Shown in pieces: positions 8,774 to 16,783 of a stretch of DNA of 64,000 nucleotides. The stretch comes from Azospirillum sp. 412522 (GTDB lineage Bacteria > Pseudomonadota > Alphaproteobacteria > Azospirillales > Azospirillaceae). Below the pieces are notes generated by a model, which saw only the letters and a program-made list of their open reading frames with translations, did not search any database and was not told where the DNA came from. Where the stretch lies: assembly GCF_019805165.1 (NCBI RefSeq), contig NZ_RWIJ01000025.1:33609-97608 (forward strand). Direction: 5' to 3'. Position 1 is the stretch's first letter; each line of letters begins with the position of its first letter. The translations under genes and the position numbers were made by a program.

Positions 8774-9486
8774 GTGGCAAGGCCGGCGCCGGTGATCTTC
8801 GATCTGGACGGGACGCTGATCGACAGCGCACCCCATCTGGGCCACGCCCTCAACCGTCTGCTCGCCGAATGGGACGGCCGGCGGTGACCGATGGCATGCT
8901 GCGCTCCTTCATCGGCGATGGTCCTCGGTCGCTTGTCGAGCGCGGCTTCGCCGTCACCGGGCCTGCGCTGTCGATGGAGGAGGCAGGAACGGCGGTGACC
9001 CGTTTTCTCCACCTCTACGCCGCACTTCCCGCCGATCCGGCCAGCATCTATCCCGGTGTGCCACAGACGCTGGCGCGGTTAACCGATGCCGGCCATCCCA
9101 TCGGTCTGTGTACCAATAAGCCTCAGGCCATCGCCCGCAGTCTGCTGGGCGAGTTGAGGCTTCTCCCGTTCTTCGGCGCCATCATCGGCGGCGACAGCCT
9201 GCCACAGCGCAAACCGGCACCGGAACCGCTGCTGGCGGTGCTGGCTGCATTGAACGGCCCGAAAGCCGATGCGGTGATGGTGGGTGATAGTGCCAACGAC
9301 GTGGCTGCTGCCCGTGCCGCCGGAATTGCGTCCATTCTCGTCTCCTACGGTTATGCCCGTGGCAACCCGGCCGACCTTCCCACCGACAAACTGATCCACC
9401 ACTTTCCCGATCTTCCGGAGGCGCTGGACGCCATCCACTTGGATCATCGCAGATCTCATCCGACATTCCCGTTCGGCCGAAGCTGA
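8774..9486 (+). pseudogene. cbbZ: phosphoglycolate phosphatase, HAD family, broken by a one-base frameshift
   Basis: Homologue of the phosphatase that removes 2-phosphoglycolate formed by RuBisCO oxygenation. A GTG at 8774, behind a strong GGAGGGGGG ribosome site, opens a frame with HAD motif I (FDLDGTLIDS) that ends at a TGA at 8885-8887 after 37 codons. The rest of the protein (cap domain, CTNKPQ, KPAPEP and MVGDSANDV motifs) continues in the -1 frame to 9486. Adding one G to the GGG at 8871-8873 restores a continuous 237-residue protein (...LAEWGRPAVTDG...). No canonical slippery heptamer is visible. This is either a real inactivating mutation or a homopolymer sequencing error. An ATG at 8869 could start the second part alone, but that product would lack the catalytic aspartate. 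Confidence 0.8.
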
Positions 9487-9500
9487 GGATAATTTAGACT

Positions 9501-9513
9501 GCTGACATTCAGC
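9501..9513. promoter_or_regulatory. candidate operator upstream of formate dehydrogenase
   Basis: GCTGACATTCAGC is a perfect 5-bp inverted repeat around CAT, 98 bases before the proposed start of the formate dehydrogenase operon. The 13-mer TGCTGACATTCAG (9500-9512) recurs at 20872-20884, upstream of xoxF. An operator role is inference. Confidence 0.35.
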
Positions 9514-9611
9514 GCCGGATGCGTTACGGTGGCATCTGGTATACGAGACGCCAGGAACTTGGGATCGCGACGACCAGAAGCGCGGCCCACCCAGCAGAGG
9601 CCAGAACCGCC

Positions 9612-11387
9612 GTGACCGCATTTCCCCCGATCATCAGCGCGACGCCGCCCGGCGGTGTTCCCGCCCGCAGCATCCATCCCGGCTCCGGCCGCCGCAAGAC
9701 GCGCGACCAACAGAAGGGCCGCCAGGTCGATCCCCTCAGCCTTGACGAGGTTCGGGCGCTTCTCGGCGACCGGTCCCGTCAGGCCGACCTGCTGATCGAG
9801 CATCTGCACCTGCTCCAGGACCATTACGGCTGCCTCCATGCCCGTCACCTCGCAGCCTTGGCGAAGGAGATGCGGCTGGCGCTGGTCGAGGTGTTCGAGG
9901 TCGCGTCCTTCTACGCCCATTTCGATATTGTGATGGATGGCGAGCCGGTACCGCCGAAGCTCACCATCCGCGTCTGCGATTCACTGAGCTGCGCGCTTGC
10001 CGGGGCCGAACAGCTCCACGACGCGCTGAAGGCCGGCGTGGACGAGCGCGACGTCCGCGTCCTGCGCGCGCCCTGCATGGGCGGTTGCAACAATGCCCCG
10101 GTCGTGGCCATCGGCCACGCCCCGCACGAGAACGCCACGGTCGACAGCGTGCTCGACGCCGTCGCCCACGGCCATGTCCATCCGGACATTCCCGACTATC
10201 TCGGCTTCGACGACTATATCCGTGGCGGCGGCTACAAGATGCTGGCCGAATGCCTGAACGGGGCGCGCGACGTCGATGCCGTGCTGAAGGGTCTGGAGGA
10301 TTCCAGCATCCGCGGCCTGGGCGGCGCCGGCTTCCCCACCGGCCTGAAATGGCGCTATGTCCGGGCGGAGCCGGGGCCGCGCATGATGGCGATCAACGGC
10401 GACGAGGGCGAGCCCGGTACCTTCAAGGACCGTTTCCACCTGGAACGCGACCCGCACCGCTTCCTGGAAGGGATGCTGATCGGCGCCTGGACGGTCGAGG
10501 CGACCGACGTCTACATCTACCTGCGTGACGAATACCCGCAATGCCGGGAAATCCTGTCGCGCGAGATTCCGAAGGTCGAGGCCGCCGGCTTCGCCCGCCA
10601 CACCCGCATCCATCTGCGGCGCGGTGCCGGCGCCTATATCTGCGGCGAGGAATCGGCGATGCTGGAGAGCATCGAGGGCAAGCGCGGTCTGCCCCGCCAC
10701 AAGCCGCCCTTCCCGTCGGTGGTCGGCCTGTTCGGCCGCCCGACCCTGATCAACAACATCGAAACGGTGTTCTGGGTCCGTGAGATCCTGGAAAAGGGCG
10801 GCTCCTGGTTCGCCGGCCACGGCCTGAACGGGCGCAAGGGTCTGCGCACCTTCTCGGTCTCCGGCAGGGTGAAGGAGCCGGGCGTCAAGCTGGCCCCGGC
10901 CGGCATCACCCTGCAGGAGCTGATCGACCAATATTGCGGCGGCATGGCTGACGGCCACACGCTGAAGGGCTATCTGCCCGGCGGCCCGTCGGGCGGCATC
11001 CTGCCGGCGTCGATGGCGAACATCCCGCTCGATTTCGGCACTCTGGAACCGCACGGCTCCTTCATCGGCTCGGCCGCCGTCGTCGTGCTCTCCGACAAGG
11101 ACAACATGCGCGACGTGGCGCTCAACCTGCTGAAGTTCTTCGAGGACGAGAGCTGCGGCCAATGCACGCCCTGCCGGGTCGGCACCGAGAAGGCGGTGCG
11201 CCTGATCAGTGAACCGGAATGGGACGAGGAACTGCTGGCCGCACTTGCCACCGTGATGGGCGACGCTTCGATCTGCGGGCTGGGGCAGGCGGCGATGAAC
11301 CCGATCAAGCTGGTGATGAAGCATTTCCGTGAGGACTTCGTGTCGCGTCAAAGCGCGGCCCGGGGCGTAGCCGGATCGCAGGGGTAA
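9612..11387 (+). CDS. fdh1B: NAD-dependent formate dehydrogenase, fused NuoE-NuoF-type subunit
   Basis: Passes electrons from the formate-oxidising subunit to NAD+. A thioredoxin-like NuoE domain (2Fe-2S ligands in CDSLSC and CMGGC, about residues 120-165) is fused to a NuoF domain. The latter has FMN-binding GLGGAGFPTGLKW, NAD-site GDEGEPGTFKDR, GAGAYICGEESA, and the 4Fe-4S motif SCGQCTPCR near residue 512. This matches the two-subunit design of Methylobacterium Fdh1B. The start is uncertain: GTG at 9612 gives 591 residues close to the family length, while an ATG at 9519 would add 31 non-conserved residues; neither has a strong ribosome site. It is followed 10 bases later by the catalytic subunit. 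Confidence 0.9.
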   Translation: MTAFPPIISATPPGGVPARSIHPGSGRRKTRDQQKGRQVDPLSLDEVRALLGDRSRQADLLIEHLHLLQDHYGCLHARHLAALAKEMRLALVEVFEVASFYAHFDIVMDGEPVPPKLTIRVCDSLSCALAGAEQLHDALKAGVDERDVRVLRAPCMGGCNNAPVVAIGHAPHENATVDSVLDAVAHGHVHPDIPDYLGFDDYIRGGGYKMLAECLNGARDVDAVLKGLEDSSIRGLGGAGFPTGLKWRYVRAEPGPRMMAINGDEGEPGTFKDRFHLERDPHRFLEGMLIGAWTVEATDVYIYLRDEYPQCREILSREIPKVEAAGFARHTRIHLRRGAGAYICGEESAMLESIEGKRGLPRHKPPFPSVVGLFGRPTLINNIETVFWVREILEKGGSWFAGHGLNGRKGLRTFSVSGRVKEPGVKLAPAGITLQELIDQYCGGMADGHTLKGYLPGGPSGGILPASMANIPLDFGTLEPHGSFIGSAAVVVLSDKDNMRDVALNLLKFFEDESCGQCTPCRVGTEKAVRLISEPEWDEELLAALATVMGDASICGLGQAAMNPIKLVMKHFREDFVSRQSAARGVAGSQG

Positions 11388-11397
11388 GGAGACCGAC

Positions 11398-14169
11398 ATG
11401 TCCAACGGCATCACGTTCACCCTGGACGGCACCGAGGTCGAGGCACGGAGCGGCGAGACGATCTGGCAGGTGGCCACCCGTCTCGGCACCGAGATCCCGC
11501 ATCTCTGCCATCGGCCGGAGCCGGGATACCGTCCGGACGGCAATTGCCGCGCCTGCATGGTGGAGATCGAGGGCGAGCGCGTGCTCGCCGCCTCCTGCAT
11601 CCGCAAACCCAAGCCCGGCATGACGGTGCGCACCGCTTCGGAGCGGGCCAAGGCGTCGCGCAAGCTGGTCTTCGAACTGCTGCTTGCCGACCAGCCGGAG
11701 CGGGAAACCGCACACGATCCGAACTCCACCTTCTGGAACTGGGCCGACAAGGTCGAGATCGCCGACAGCCGCTTCCCCACGGTGGACCGGCCGACCAAGA
11801 CCGATGACCTGTCGCATCCGGCGATGGCGGTCCAGCTCGATGCCTGCATCCACTGCAACCTGTGCGTCCGCGCCTGTCGCGAAGTCCAGGTCAACGACGT
11901 CATCGGCATGGCGGCACGCGGGCATCTGGAAAAGATCGTCTTCGATTTCGACGACCCGATGGGCCAGTCCACCTGTGTCGCCTGCGGCGAGTGCGTGCAG
12001 GCCTGCCCGACCGGCGCCCTGATGCCGGCGACCCTGGTGGACGAGAAGGGCGTCTTCACCAACGCGCCTGACCGCGAGGTGGACTCGGTCTGCCCCTATT
12101 GCGGCGTCGGCTGCCAGCTGACCTATAAGATCAAGGACAACAAGATCGTCGCCGTCGATGGCCGCGACGGTCCGTCGAACCAGAACCGCCTGTGCGTGAA
12201 GGGGCGCTTCGGCTTCGACTACGCCCATCACGGCGACCGGCTGACCGTGCCGCTGATCCGCAAGGAGGGTGTTTCCAAGCACGACGTCGACATCGACCCG
12301 ATGAACCCCTTCACCCATTTCCGCGAAGCGAGCTGGGACGAGGCGCTGGCGGTCGCGGCCGGCGGCTTGCGGAAGATCAGGGACGAGCGCGGTGGCAACG
12401 CACTGGCCGGCTTCGGGTCGGCCAAGGGGTCGAACGAAGAGGCCTATCTGTTCCAGAAGCTGGTCCGCACCGGTTTCGGCACCAACAACGTCGATCACTG
12501 CACCCGGCTCTGCCACGCTTCGTCGGTGGCGGCGCTCATCGAGGGCGTCGGGTCGGGGGCGGTGTCGGCGCCCTTCATGGCGGCGGAGGATGCCGAGGTC
12601 ATCGTCATCATCGGCGCCAACCCGACGGAGAACCATCCCGTCGCCGCGACCTTCTTCAAGAACGCTGCGGAGCGTGGGGCGAAGCTGATCGTCATGGATC
12701 CGCGCGGGCTCGCCATGGCGCGGCACGCCACGCACATGCTGCAGTTCACGCCGGGCCGCGACGTGTCGATGCTGAACGCCATCCTCCACACCATCATCGC
12801 GGAGGGGCTGTACGACCGGCAATATGTCCAGGCCAATACCGAGGATTTCGAAGCGCTGGCCGAGACGGTCAAGGATTATCCGCCGGAGGAGATGGAAAAG
12901 GTCTGCGGCATTCCGGCTGCCACCCTGCGCACGGTGGCTCGGCTGTTCGCCAGGGCCAAATCGTCGATCATCTTCTGGGGCATGGGCGTGTCTCAGCACA
13001 TCCACGGCACCGACAACAGCCGTTGCCTGATCGCGCTGGCGCTGGTCACCGGCCAGATCGGCCGCCCCGGTACCGGTCTGCACCCGCTGCGCGGCCAGAA
13101 CAACGTCCAGGGCGCGTCGGACGCCGGGCTGATCCCGATGTTCTATCCCGACTACAAGTCGGTCGAAGACCCGGACGTCCAAGCTTTCTATGAAAACTAC
13201 TGGGGCACCAAGCTCGACGGCAAGCGCGGCCTGACGGTGGTCGAGATCATGGACGCCGTCCATGACGGCCGGATCAAGGGCCTCTACATCGAGGGTGAGA
13301 ATCCGGCGATGTCCGATCCGGACGTGACCCACGCCCGCGAGGCGCTCGCGATGCTCGACCATCTGGTGGTGCAGGACATCTTCCTGACCGAGACGGCCAA
13401 GTACGCCGACGTGGTGCTGCCGGCTTCGGCTTGGCCGGAGAAGGACGGCACGGTCATCAACACCAACCGGCAGGTCCAGATGGGCCGGGCGGCGGTGCCG
13501 CTGCCTGGCGAGGCGCGCCAGGATCTCTGGATCATCCAGGATATGGCCCGCGGGCTGGGCCTGAACTGGAACTACCAGCATGTGTCGGAGGTGTTCACCG
13601 AGATGGTCGGCGCCATGCCGTCGCTGGCCAACATCACCTGGGACCGGGTGGAGCGAGAAGGCTCCGTCACCTATCCCGTTGACGGCCCGGACGAACCCGG
13701 TCACGACATCGTCTTCGGCAACGGCTTCCCGACCAGATCCGGTCGCGGGCGCTTCGTGCCGGCGCGGCCGATCAACCCGGCGGAGACGCCCGACCTCGAC
13801 TACCCGTTGGTGCTCACCACCGGGCGTCAGCTTGAGCACTGGCACACCGGGTCGATGACACGGCGGTCGAGCGTGCTGGACGCGGTGGAGCCGGAAGCGG
13901 TCGCCTATGTCTCGCCGCACGACCTTACCCGTGCCGGCATGAGGACCGGCGACTACATGCTGGTGTCGAGCCGCCGCGGCACCATCCGGCTGAAGGCCCG
14001 TATCGACGACCGCATGCCGGTGGGGCTGGTCTTCATCCCCTTCGCCTATGCGGAGGCGGCGGCGAACGTGCTGACCAATCCTCAGCTCGACCCCTTCGGC
14101 AAGATCCCGGAGTTCAAATACTGCGCAATCAGGATCGAGAAGGCACAGATTGCGGAGGCGGCAGAGTAG
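11398..14169 (+). CDS. fdh1A: formate dehydrogenase catalytic subunit (molybdenum/tungsten, cysteine form)
   Basis: Oxidises formate to CO2, the last energy-yielding step of methanol oxidation. The 923-residue protein has an N-terminal 2Fe-2S domain (HLCHRPEPGYRPDGNCRAC) and two 4Fe-4S motifs (CIHCNLCVRAC, CVACGECVQACP). The molybdopterin oxidoreductase body begins with CPYCGVGC near residue 232 and ends in a dinucleotide-binding domain. The metal ligand is Cys372 in NVDHCTRLCHASS, aligning with the selenocysteine of selenoenzymes, so no recoding is needed. Domain order matches NAD-linked, oxygen-tolerant enzymes. GGAGA precedes the ATG. The last 41 bases overlap the converging mfnB gene. Mo versus W cannot be told from sequence. 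Confidence 0.95.
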   Translation: MSNGITFTLDGTEVEARSGETIWQVATRLGTEIPHLCHRPEPGYRPDGNCRACMVEIEGERVLAASCIRKPKPGMTVRTASERAKASRKLVFELLLADQPERETAHDPNSTFWNWADKVEIADSRFPTVDRPTKTDDLSHPAMAVQLDACIHCNLCVRACREVQVNDVIGMAARGHLEKIVFDFDDPMGQSTCVACGECVQACPTGALMPATLVDEKGVFTNAPDREVDSVCPYCGVGCQLTYKIKDNKIVAVDGRDGPSNQNRLCVKGRFGFDYAHHGDRLTVPLIRKEGVSKHDVDIDPMNPFTHFREASWDEALAVAAGGLRKIRDERGGNALAGFGSAKGSNEEAYLFQKLVRTGFGTNNVDHCTRLCHASSVAALIEGVGSGAVSAPFMAAEDAEVIVIIGANPTENHPVAATFFKNAAERGAKLIVMDPRGLAMARHATHMLQFTPGRDVSMLNAILHTIIAEGLYDRQYVQANTEDFEALAETVKDYPPEEMEKVCGIPAATLRTVARLFARAKSSIIFWGMGVSQHIHGTDNSRCLIALALVTGQIGRPGTGLHPLRGQNNVQGASDAGLIPMFYPDYKSVEDPDVQAFYENYWGTKLDGKRGLTVVEIMDAVHDGRIKGLYIEGENPAMSDPDVTHAREALAMLDHLVVQDIFLTETAKYADVVLPASAWPEKDGTVINTNRQVQMGRAAVPLPGEARQDLWIIQDMARGLGLNWNYQHVSEVFTEMVGAMPSLANITWDRVEREGSVTYPVDGPDEPGHDIVFGNGFPTRSGRGRFVPARPINPAETPDLDYPLVLTTGRQLEHWHTGSMTRRSSVLDAVEPEAVAYVSPHDLTRAGMRTGDYMLVSSRRGTIRLKARIDDRMPVGLVFIPFAYAEAAANVLTNPQLDPFGKIPEFKYCAIRIEKAQIAEAAE

Positions 14170-14866
14170 CTCCGGACAACTTTGTCACGCAGGCGGCGAC
14201 CCGTGACGCCGCCTGCGGGTTGATTTCTGCGGTGCGCTCTCCGCCGCACAGCGCGCCGCGGAAGCCGAGGTAATCGGGCGACGAAGTGACCAGGGCCGGA
14301 ATGTCCGCCACCCGCAGCGACCCGGCAAGTCCGGTGAGCAGTCCATGTGCCTGCGCGCAGGACACGAAGGCTTCCAGTTGTGCATCCTGCCAATGGTGGC
14401 GCAGGCCGTGGCTCTTGCTGGCGGTATCGAGCATCACGCCGCGGAAGCCGGCGGCGGCAAGCCTGTCGATGGGCAGGCAGCAGGGATCGCTGGGCCAGAG
14501 GTCGGCGAAGAGCACGGCAATCAGCCTTGCCTCCTCTACCGCCAGCGGTGCCAGCGCATCGATGCAGCGATCAGGCGTGCCTTCGGGTGCGAAGCCGATC
14601 TTGACGAAATCGACGCCGGTCAAGGCGACCCGGCGTGCCGCCGGCACCACGGCATCGGGCCGCATCGGATGGTTGCCGATAGAGGCGCTCACCCGCGGCC
14701 GTCGTGACAAGGCCGCCAAGTCCCGCACTGTGACGGCGATATCCTCCACATTCCAGGCGCCGAGCGCTCCAGCGGCAGGGTTCTTGAGGTCGAGGATGTC
14801 GGGTGCCGTCGACAGGATCAGTTGAATTTCCGCCGCGTCCGCGACGCTGGCCAGCCATCCGGTCAT
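14129..14866 (-). CDS. mfnB: (5-formylfuran-3-yl)methyl phosphate synthase, methanofuran biosynthesis
   Basis: Builds the furan precursor of methanofuran from two glyceraldehyde 3-phosphates; methanofuran carries formyl groups for the Fhc complex. The 245-residue DUF556-family protein has the active-site lysine motif ILDLKNPAAGALGAW near residues 24-38, DFVKIGFAPEG near 90, and the second conserved lysine in MLDTASKSHGL near 150. The ATG at 14866 is chosen for its strong GGGAGGTGG site; an in-frame ATG at 15007 lacks homology in the added part. The tail overlaps the 3' end of the formate dehydrogenase gene by 41 bases. It fits the H4MPT/methanofuran pathway encoded further downstream. Confidence 0.9.
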   Translation of the reverse strand: MTGWLASVADAAEIQLILSTAPDILDLKNPAAGALGAWNVEDIAVTVRDLAALSRRPRVSASIGNHPMRPDAVVPAARRVALTGVDFVKIGFAPEGTPDRCIDALAPLAVEEARLIAVLFADLWPSDPCCLPIDRLAAAGFRGVMLDTASKSHGLRHHWQDAQLEAFVSCAQAHGLLTGLAGSLRVADIPALVTSSPDYLGFRGALCGGERTAEINPQAASRVAACVTKLSGATLPPPQSVPSRS

Positions 14867-14913
14867 GAACCACCTCCCGGGCGGTGAGTGGTGATCTAGG
14901 CCATCGGCCAGCC

Positions 14914-15060
14914 TCAGGCCTCCAACTCCGGCGGGCCGGCGGTTTTGCCGATGGCGATGGACAGACAGATAATCGACTTCCCGCGCGATCCTGTCCATCC
15001 GCAGCATGTGCTGCCGGCGGACACCTCGGCTACCGGTTCGGCGACCACGGTGACCGTCAT
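14914..15060 (-). CDS. small ORF of 48 codons between folB-like gene and mfnB
   Basis: I do not recognise this product. The ATG overlaps the preceding stop as ATGA, the same coupling used by real genes nearby, and the frame ends 47 bases before mfnB starts. It encodes MTVTVVAEPVAEVSAGSTCC followed by a basic/hydrophobic segment with RGKSIICLSIAIGKTAGPP. No domain is apparent. It may be a small coupled peptide, the remnant of a lost gene, or chance. Confidence 0.3.
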   Translation of the reverse strand: MTVTVVAEPVAEVSAGSTCCGWTGSRGKSIICLSIAIGKTAGPPELEA

Positions 15061-15503
15061 CGCGGCTGATCCCGCGCGCCGGTCAATACCACGCCGACGC
15101 CGGCTGACTGCGGAACGATCTCCAGCTTTTCCACCTGCACCCGCGCAAAGACCGCCTGCGGTGGCGACAGACACAGTGCCAGCAGCTTCTCCGCCAGCAC
15201 TTCAAGCAGTTGGATGTGGGGGCTTCGCGTGAAGGCTTCGACACCCTGGATCAGGTATTCGTACGAGACGACGGCATCGAGGTCATCGACGAAGGGCTGG
15301 TTCGGCACTTCCACCGTGACGGTCAGGCTGACGCGCACGCGTTGGGTCCGGGTCTTCTCATGGTTCCAGACGCCAATGCGGAAATCGCCGACATAATCGC
15401 GCAGAACCAGATCGTAGCGGCGCATCACGGCGGCTGTACGCGGTGGCGGTGGCCGCAGAACATCCATGATGCTGCTGTAGCCGCTCTGAGACTCGTCCGG
15501 CAT
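15057..15503 (-). CDS. dihydroneopterin aldolase family protein (FolB-like)
   Basis: A FolB/T-fold protein of 148 residues. YDLVLRDYVGDFRIGVWNHE near residues 30-49 and the catalytic-type glutamate and lysine regions VVSYEYLIQGVEAF and LEVLAEKLLALCL are visible, with VQVEKLEIVP at the end. FolB enzymes cleave dihydroneopterin to the hydroxymethylpterin used for folate. In this setting, next to mfnB, a role in the pterin part of H4MPT is likely but inferred. The ATG at 15503 follows GGGGAGGA. It lies 57 bases after the DUF2380 gene and probably shares its transcript. Confidence 0.8.
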   Translation of the reverse strand: MPDESQSGYSSIMDVLRPPPPRTAAVMRRYDLVLRDYVGDFRIGVWNHEKTRTQRVRVSLTVTVEVPNQPFVDDLDAVVSYEYLIQGVEAFTRSPHIQLLEVLAEKLLALCLSPPQAVFARVQVEKLEIVPQSAGVGVVLTGARDQPR

Positions 15504-15560
15504 CTCTCGGTCCTCCCCGCCGCCTGTCTGGCGGTCGATTGTTGGGCAGTCCATCACCGT

Positions 15561-16070
15561 TCACCGCTTGCCCGGCGCATGCTCCGCCAGCCGATGATCG
15601 ACCAGCCAGCCGATGCCGCGCGACCAGGCGGTTTCGGTGTCGCCGCGGATGTCACCGCGCGCCCTCGTCACCACCCGGCCGGTGCCGACCTCCTCGACGG
15701 TCACGCCGATCCACAGGATCAGACTGCTGATCTTGCGGACGATGCCGAAGACAACCAGATCGGCCCCGGCAGCCCGTGCGATGTCGCGCTCGCACCCATT
15801 GCATGATCGGATCGCGGTGTCCGGAGGCACCAGTCCCGCGGTGGTCCCACCGTCGATCACGTCGTACCCTTTGGCATCCAGCGCATGGCGCAACTCTGCG
15901 CTGATCCGTTTCAGCCGTTCCGCATGCTCCGCCGAGCTGGCTTCACCGCTGCTGTCCTCCAGTTCGAGGTCTAAAACCAGCGTCCGAGCCGACGCCGACG
16001 CTCCCGCCATCGAACCCAGTGCGACAAAGGCTATGATAGCGACTCCGAGCCACCTCCCCGCATGATCCAT
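15561..16070 (-). CDS. DUF2380 secreted protein
   Basis: 169 residues with an N-terminal signal peptide (hydrophobic stretch about residues 8-22, likely cleaved after ASA near 28), so periplasmic. The body is a DUF2380/CsgG-like fold: LVLDLELEDSS near 30, GYDVID near 68, paired cysteines in RSCNGCERDIARAAGADLVV near 88-107, and RARGDIRGDTETAWSRG near 136. Such proteins are often found near quinoprotein alcohol dehydrogenase genes, but the function is unknown. AAGGAG lies just before the ATG. It is divergent from the plus-strand gene at 16136, with a shared 65-base promoter region. Confidence 0.8.
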   Translation of the reverse strand: MDHAGRWLGVAIIAFVALGSMAGASASARTLVLDLELEDSSGEASSAEHAERLKRISAELRHALDAKGYDVIDGGTTAGLVPPDTAIRSCNGCERDIARAAGADLVVFGIVRKISSLILWIGVTVEEVGTGRVVTRARGDIRGDTETAWSRGIGWLVDHRLAEHAPGKR

Positions 16071-16135
16071 CGGGTTTCTCCTTTTACGCAGCGGTTCCGA
16101 TTGCGCTGGATCGTTGGTGGGGCCATCATTCTCGC

Positions 16136-16774
16136 ATGCGACGATATTCCCTCATCCTCGGACCCGCCTTCGCCTCGGTTCTGACCACAGCGGCGATCAT
16201 CGGGTTGCCTGCCGCCGCCGTTGCGCAGGACCCGAAGAATCCCGACTGGCCCTGTCCGCAAATCCTGGTTCCGACCTTGTCGCCCGCCTCGGTCTGGGAC
16301 GGTCCGTCGATCGACGGTCTGGGGGAGGAATGGCAGCGCGACCCGGCCATCGCTACCCTGATCCGGCGCGCAGCCGACGACAGCGTTGACCTCGCCACCC
16401 TGGAACCCCAGGCCGAGGCACTGGCCGGACCGCTCAAGCAGGGTGCCGAGCAAGAGCGAGACCATAGGATCGCCTTGGTTTTCGCCGGGACCTTCCAGAC
16501 GCTGGACCGCCAGCGCACGGCTGCAATCGCGTCCATCGAGCGTTATGCCCAGCACCAGCGGGCCTTGCGCGACCGCATCGCCGCCGCCCTGCGCGACCTT
16601 GACGCCGCATCGGGCGACGCGGCCCGCGCGCAGGAGATCAAGGGGGCCATCGCCTGGGACCGCCGCATCCTCGACGACCGCCGCCGGGCGCAGACCGCGG
16701 TGTGCGAGCAGCCGGCGCGGATCGAGCAACGGCTCGGACAGATTGCCCGGATGCTGTCGGCGCTTCTGTCCTGA
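16136..16774 (+). CDS. secreted protein of unknown function
   Basis: 212 residues. A signal peptide (MRRYSLILGPAF then a hydrophobic stretch, cleavage after AVA near residue 29) sends it to the periplasm. The mature part starts with PDWPCPQILVPTLSPASVWDG and is predicted mostly helical, with a long charged alpha-helical region about residues 95-205 (QTLDRQRTAAIASIERYAQ). Two cysteines remain in the mature protein. I recognise no named domain. It converges on xoxJ with 9 bases between stops, and its neighbours suggest a role near methanol oxidation, which is inference. A weak GGTGGGG site precedes the ATG. Confidence 0.7.
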   Translation: MRRYSLILGPAFASVLTTAAIIGLPAAAVAQDPKNPDWPCPQILVPTLSPASVWDGPSIDGLGEEWQRDPAIATLIRRAADDSVDLATLEPQAEALAGPLKQGAEQERDHRIALVFAGTFQTLDRQRTAAIASIERYAQHQRALRDRIAAALRDLDAASGDAARAQEIKGAIAWDRRILDDRRRAQTAVCEQPARIEQRLGQIARMLSALLS

Positions 16775-16783
16775 ACGAGTCAC

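Noticed and set aside
8860..8890. Programmed -1 frameshifting in cbbZ
   Set aside because: No X-XXY-YYZ slippery heptamer, and no known programmed shift in this family; mutation or sequencing error is simpler.
12493..12516. Selenocysteine at the formate dehydrogenase active site
   Set aside because: The codon at the active-site position is TGC (Cys372), not TGA.
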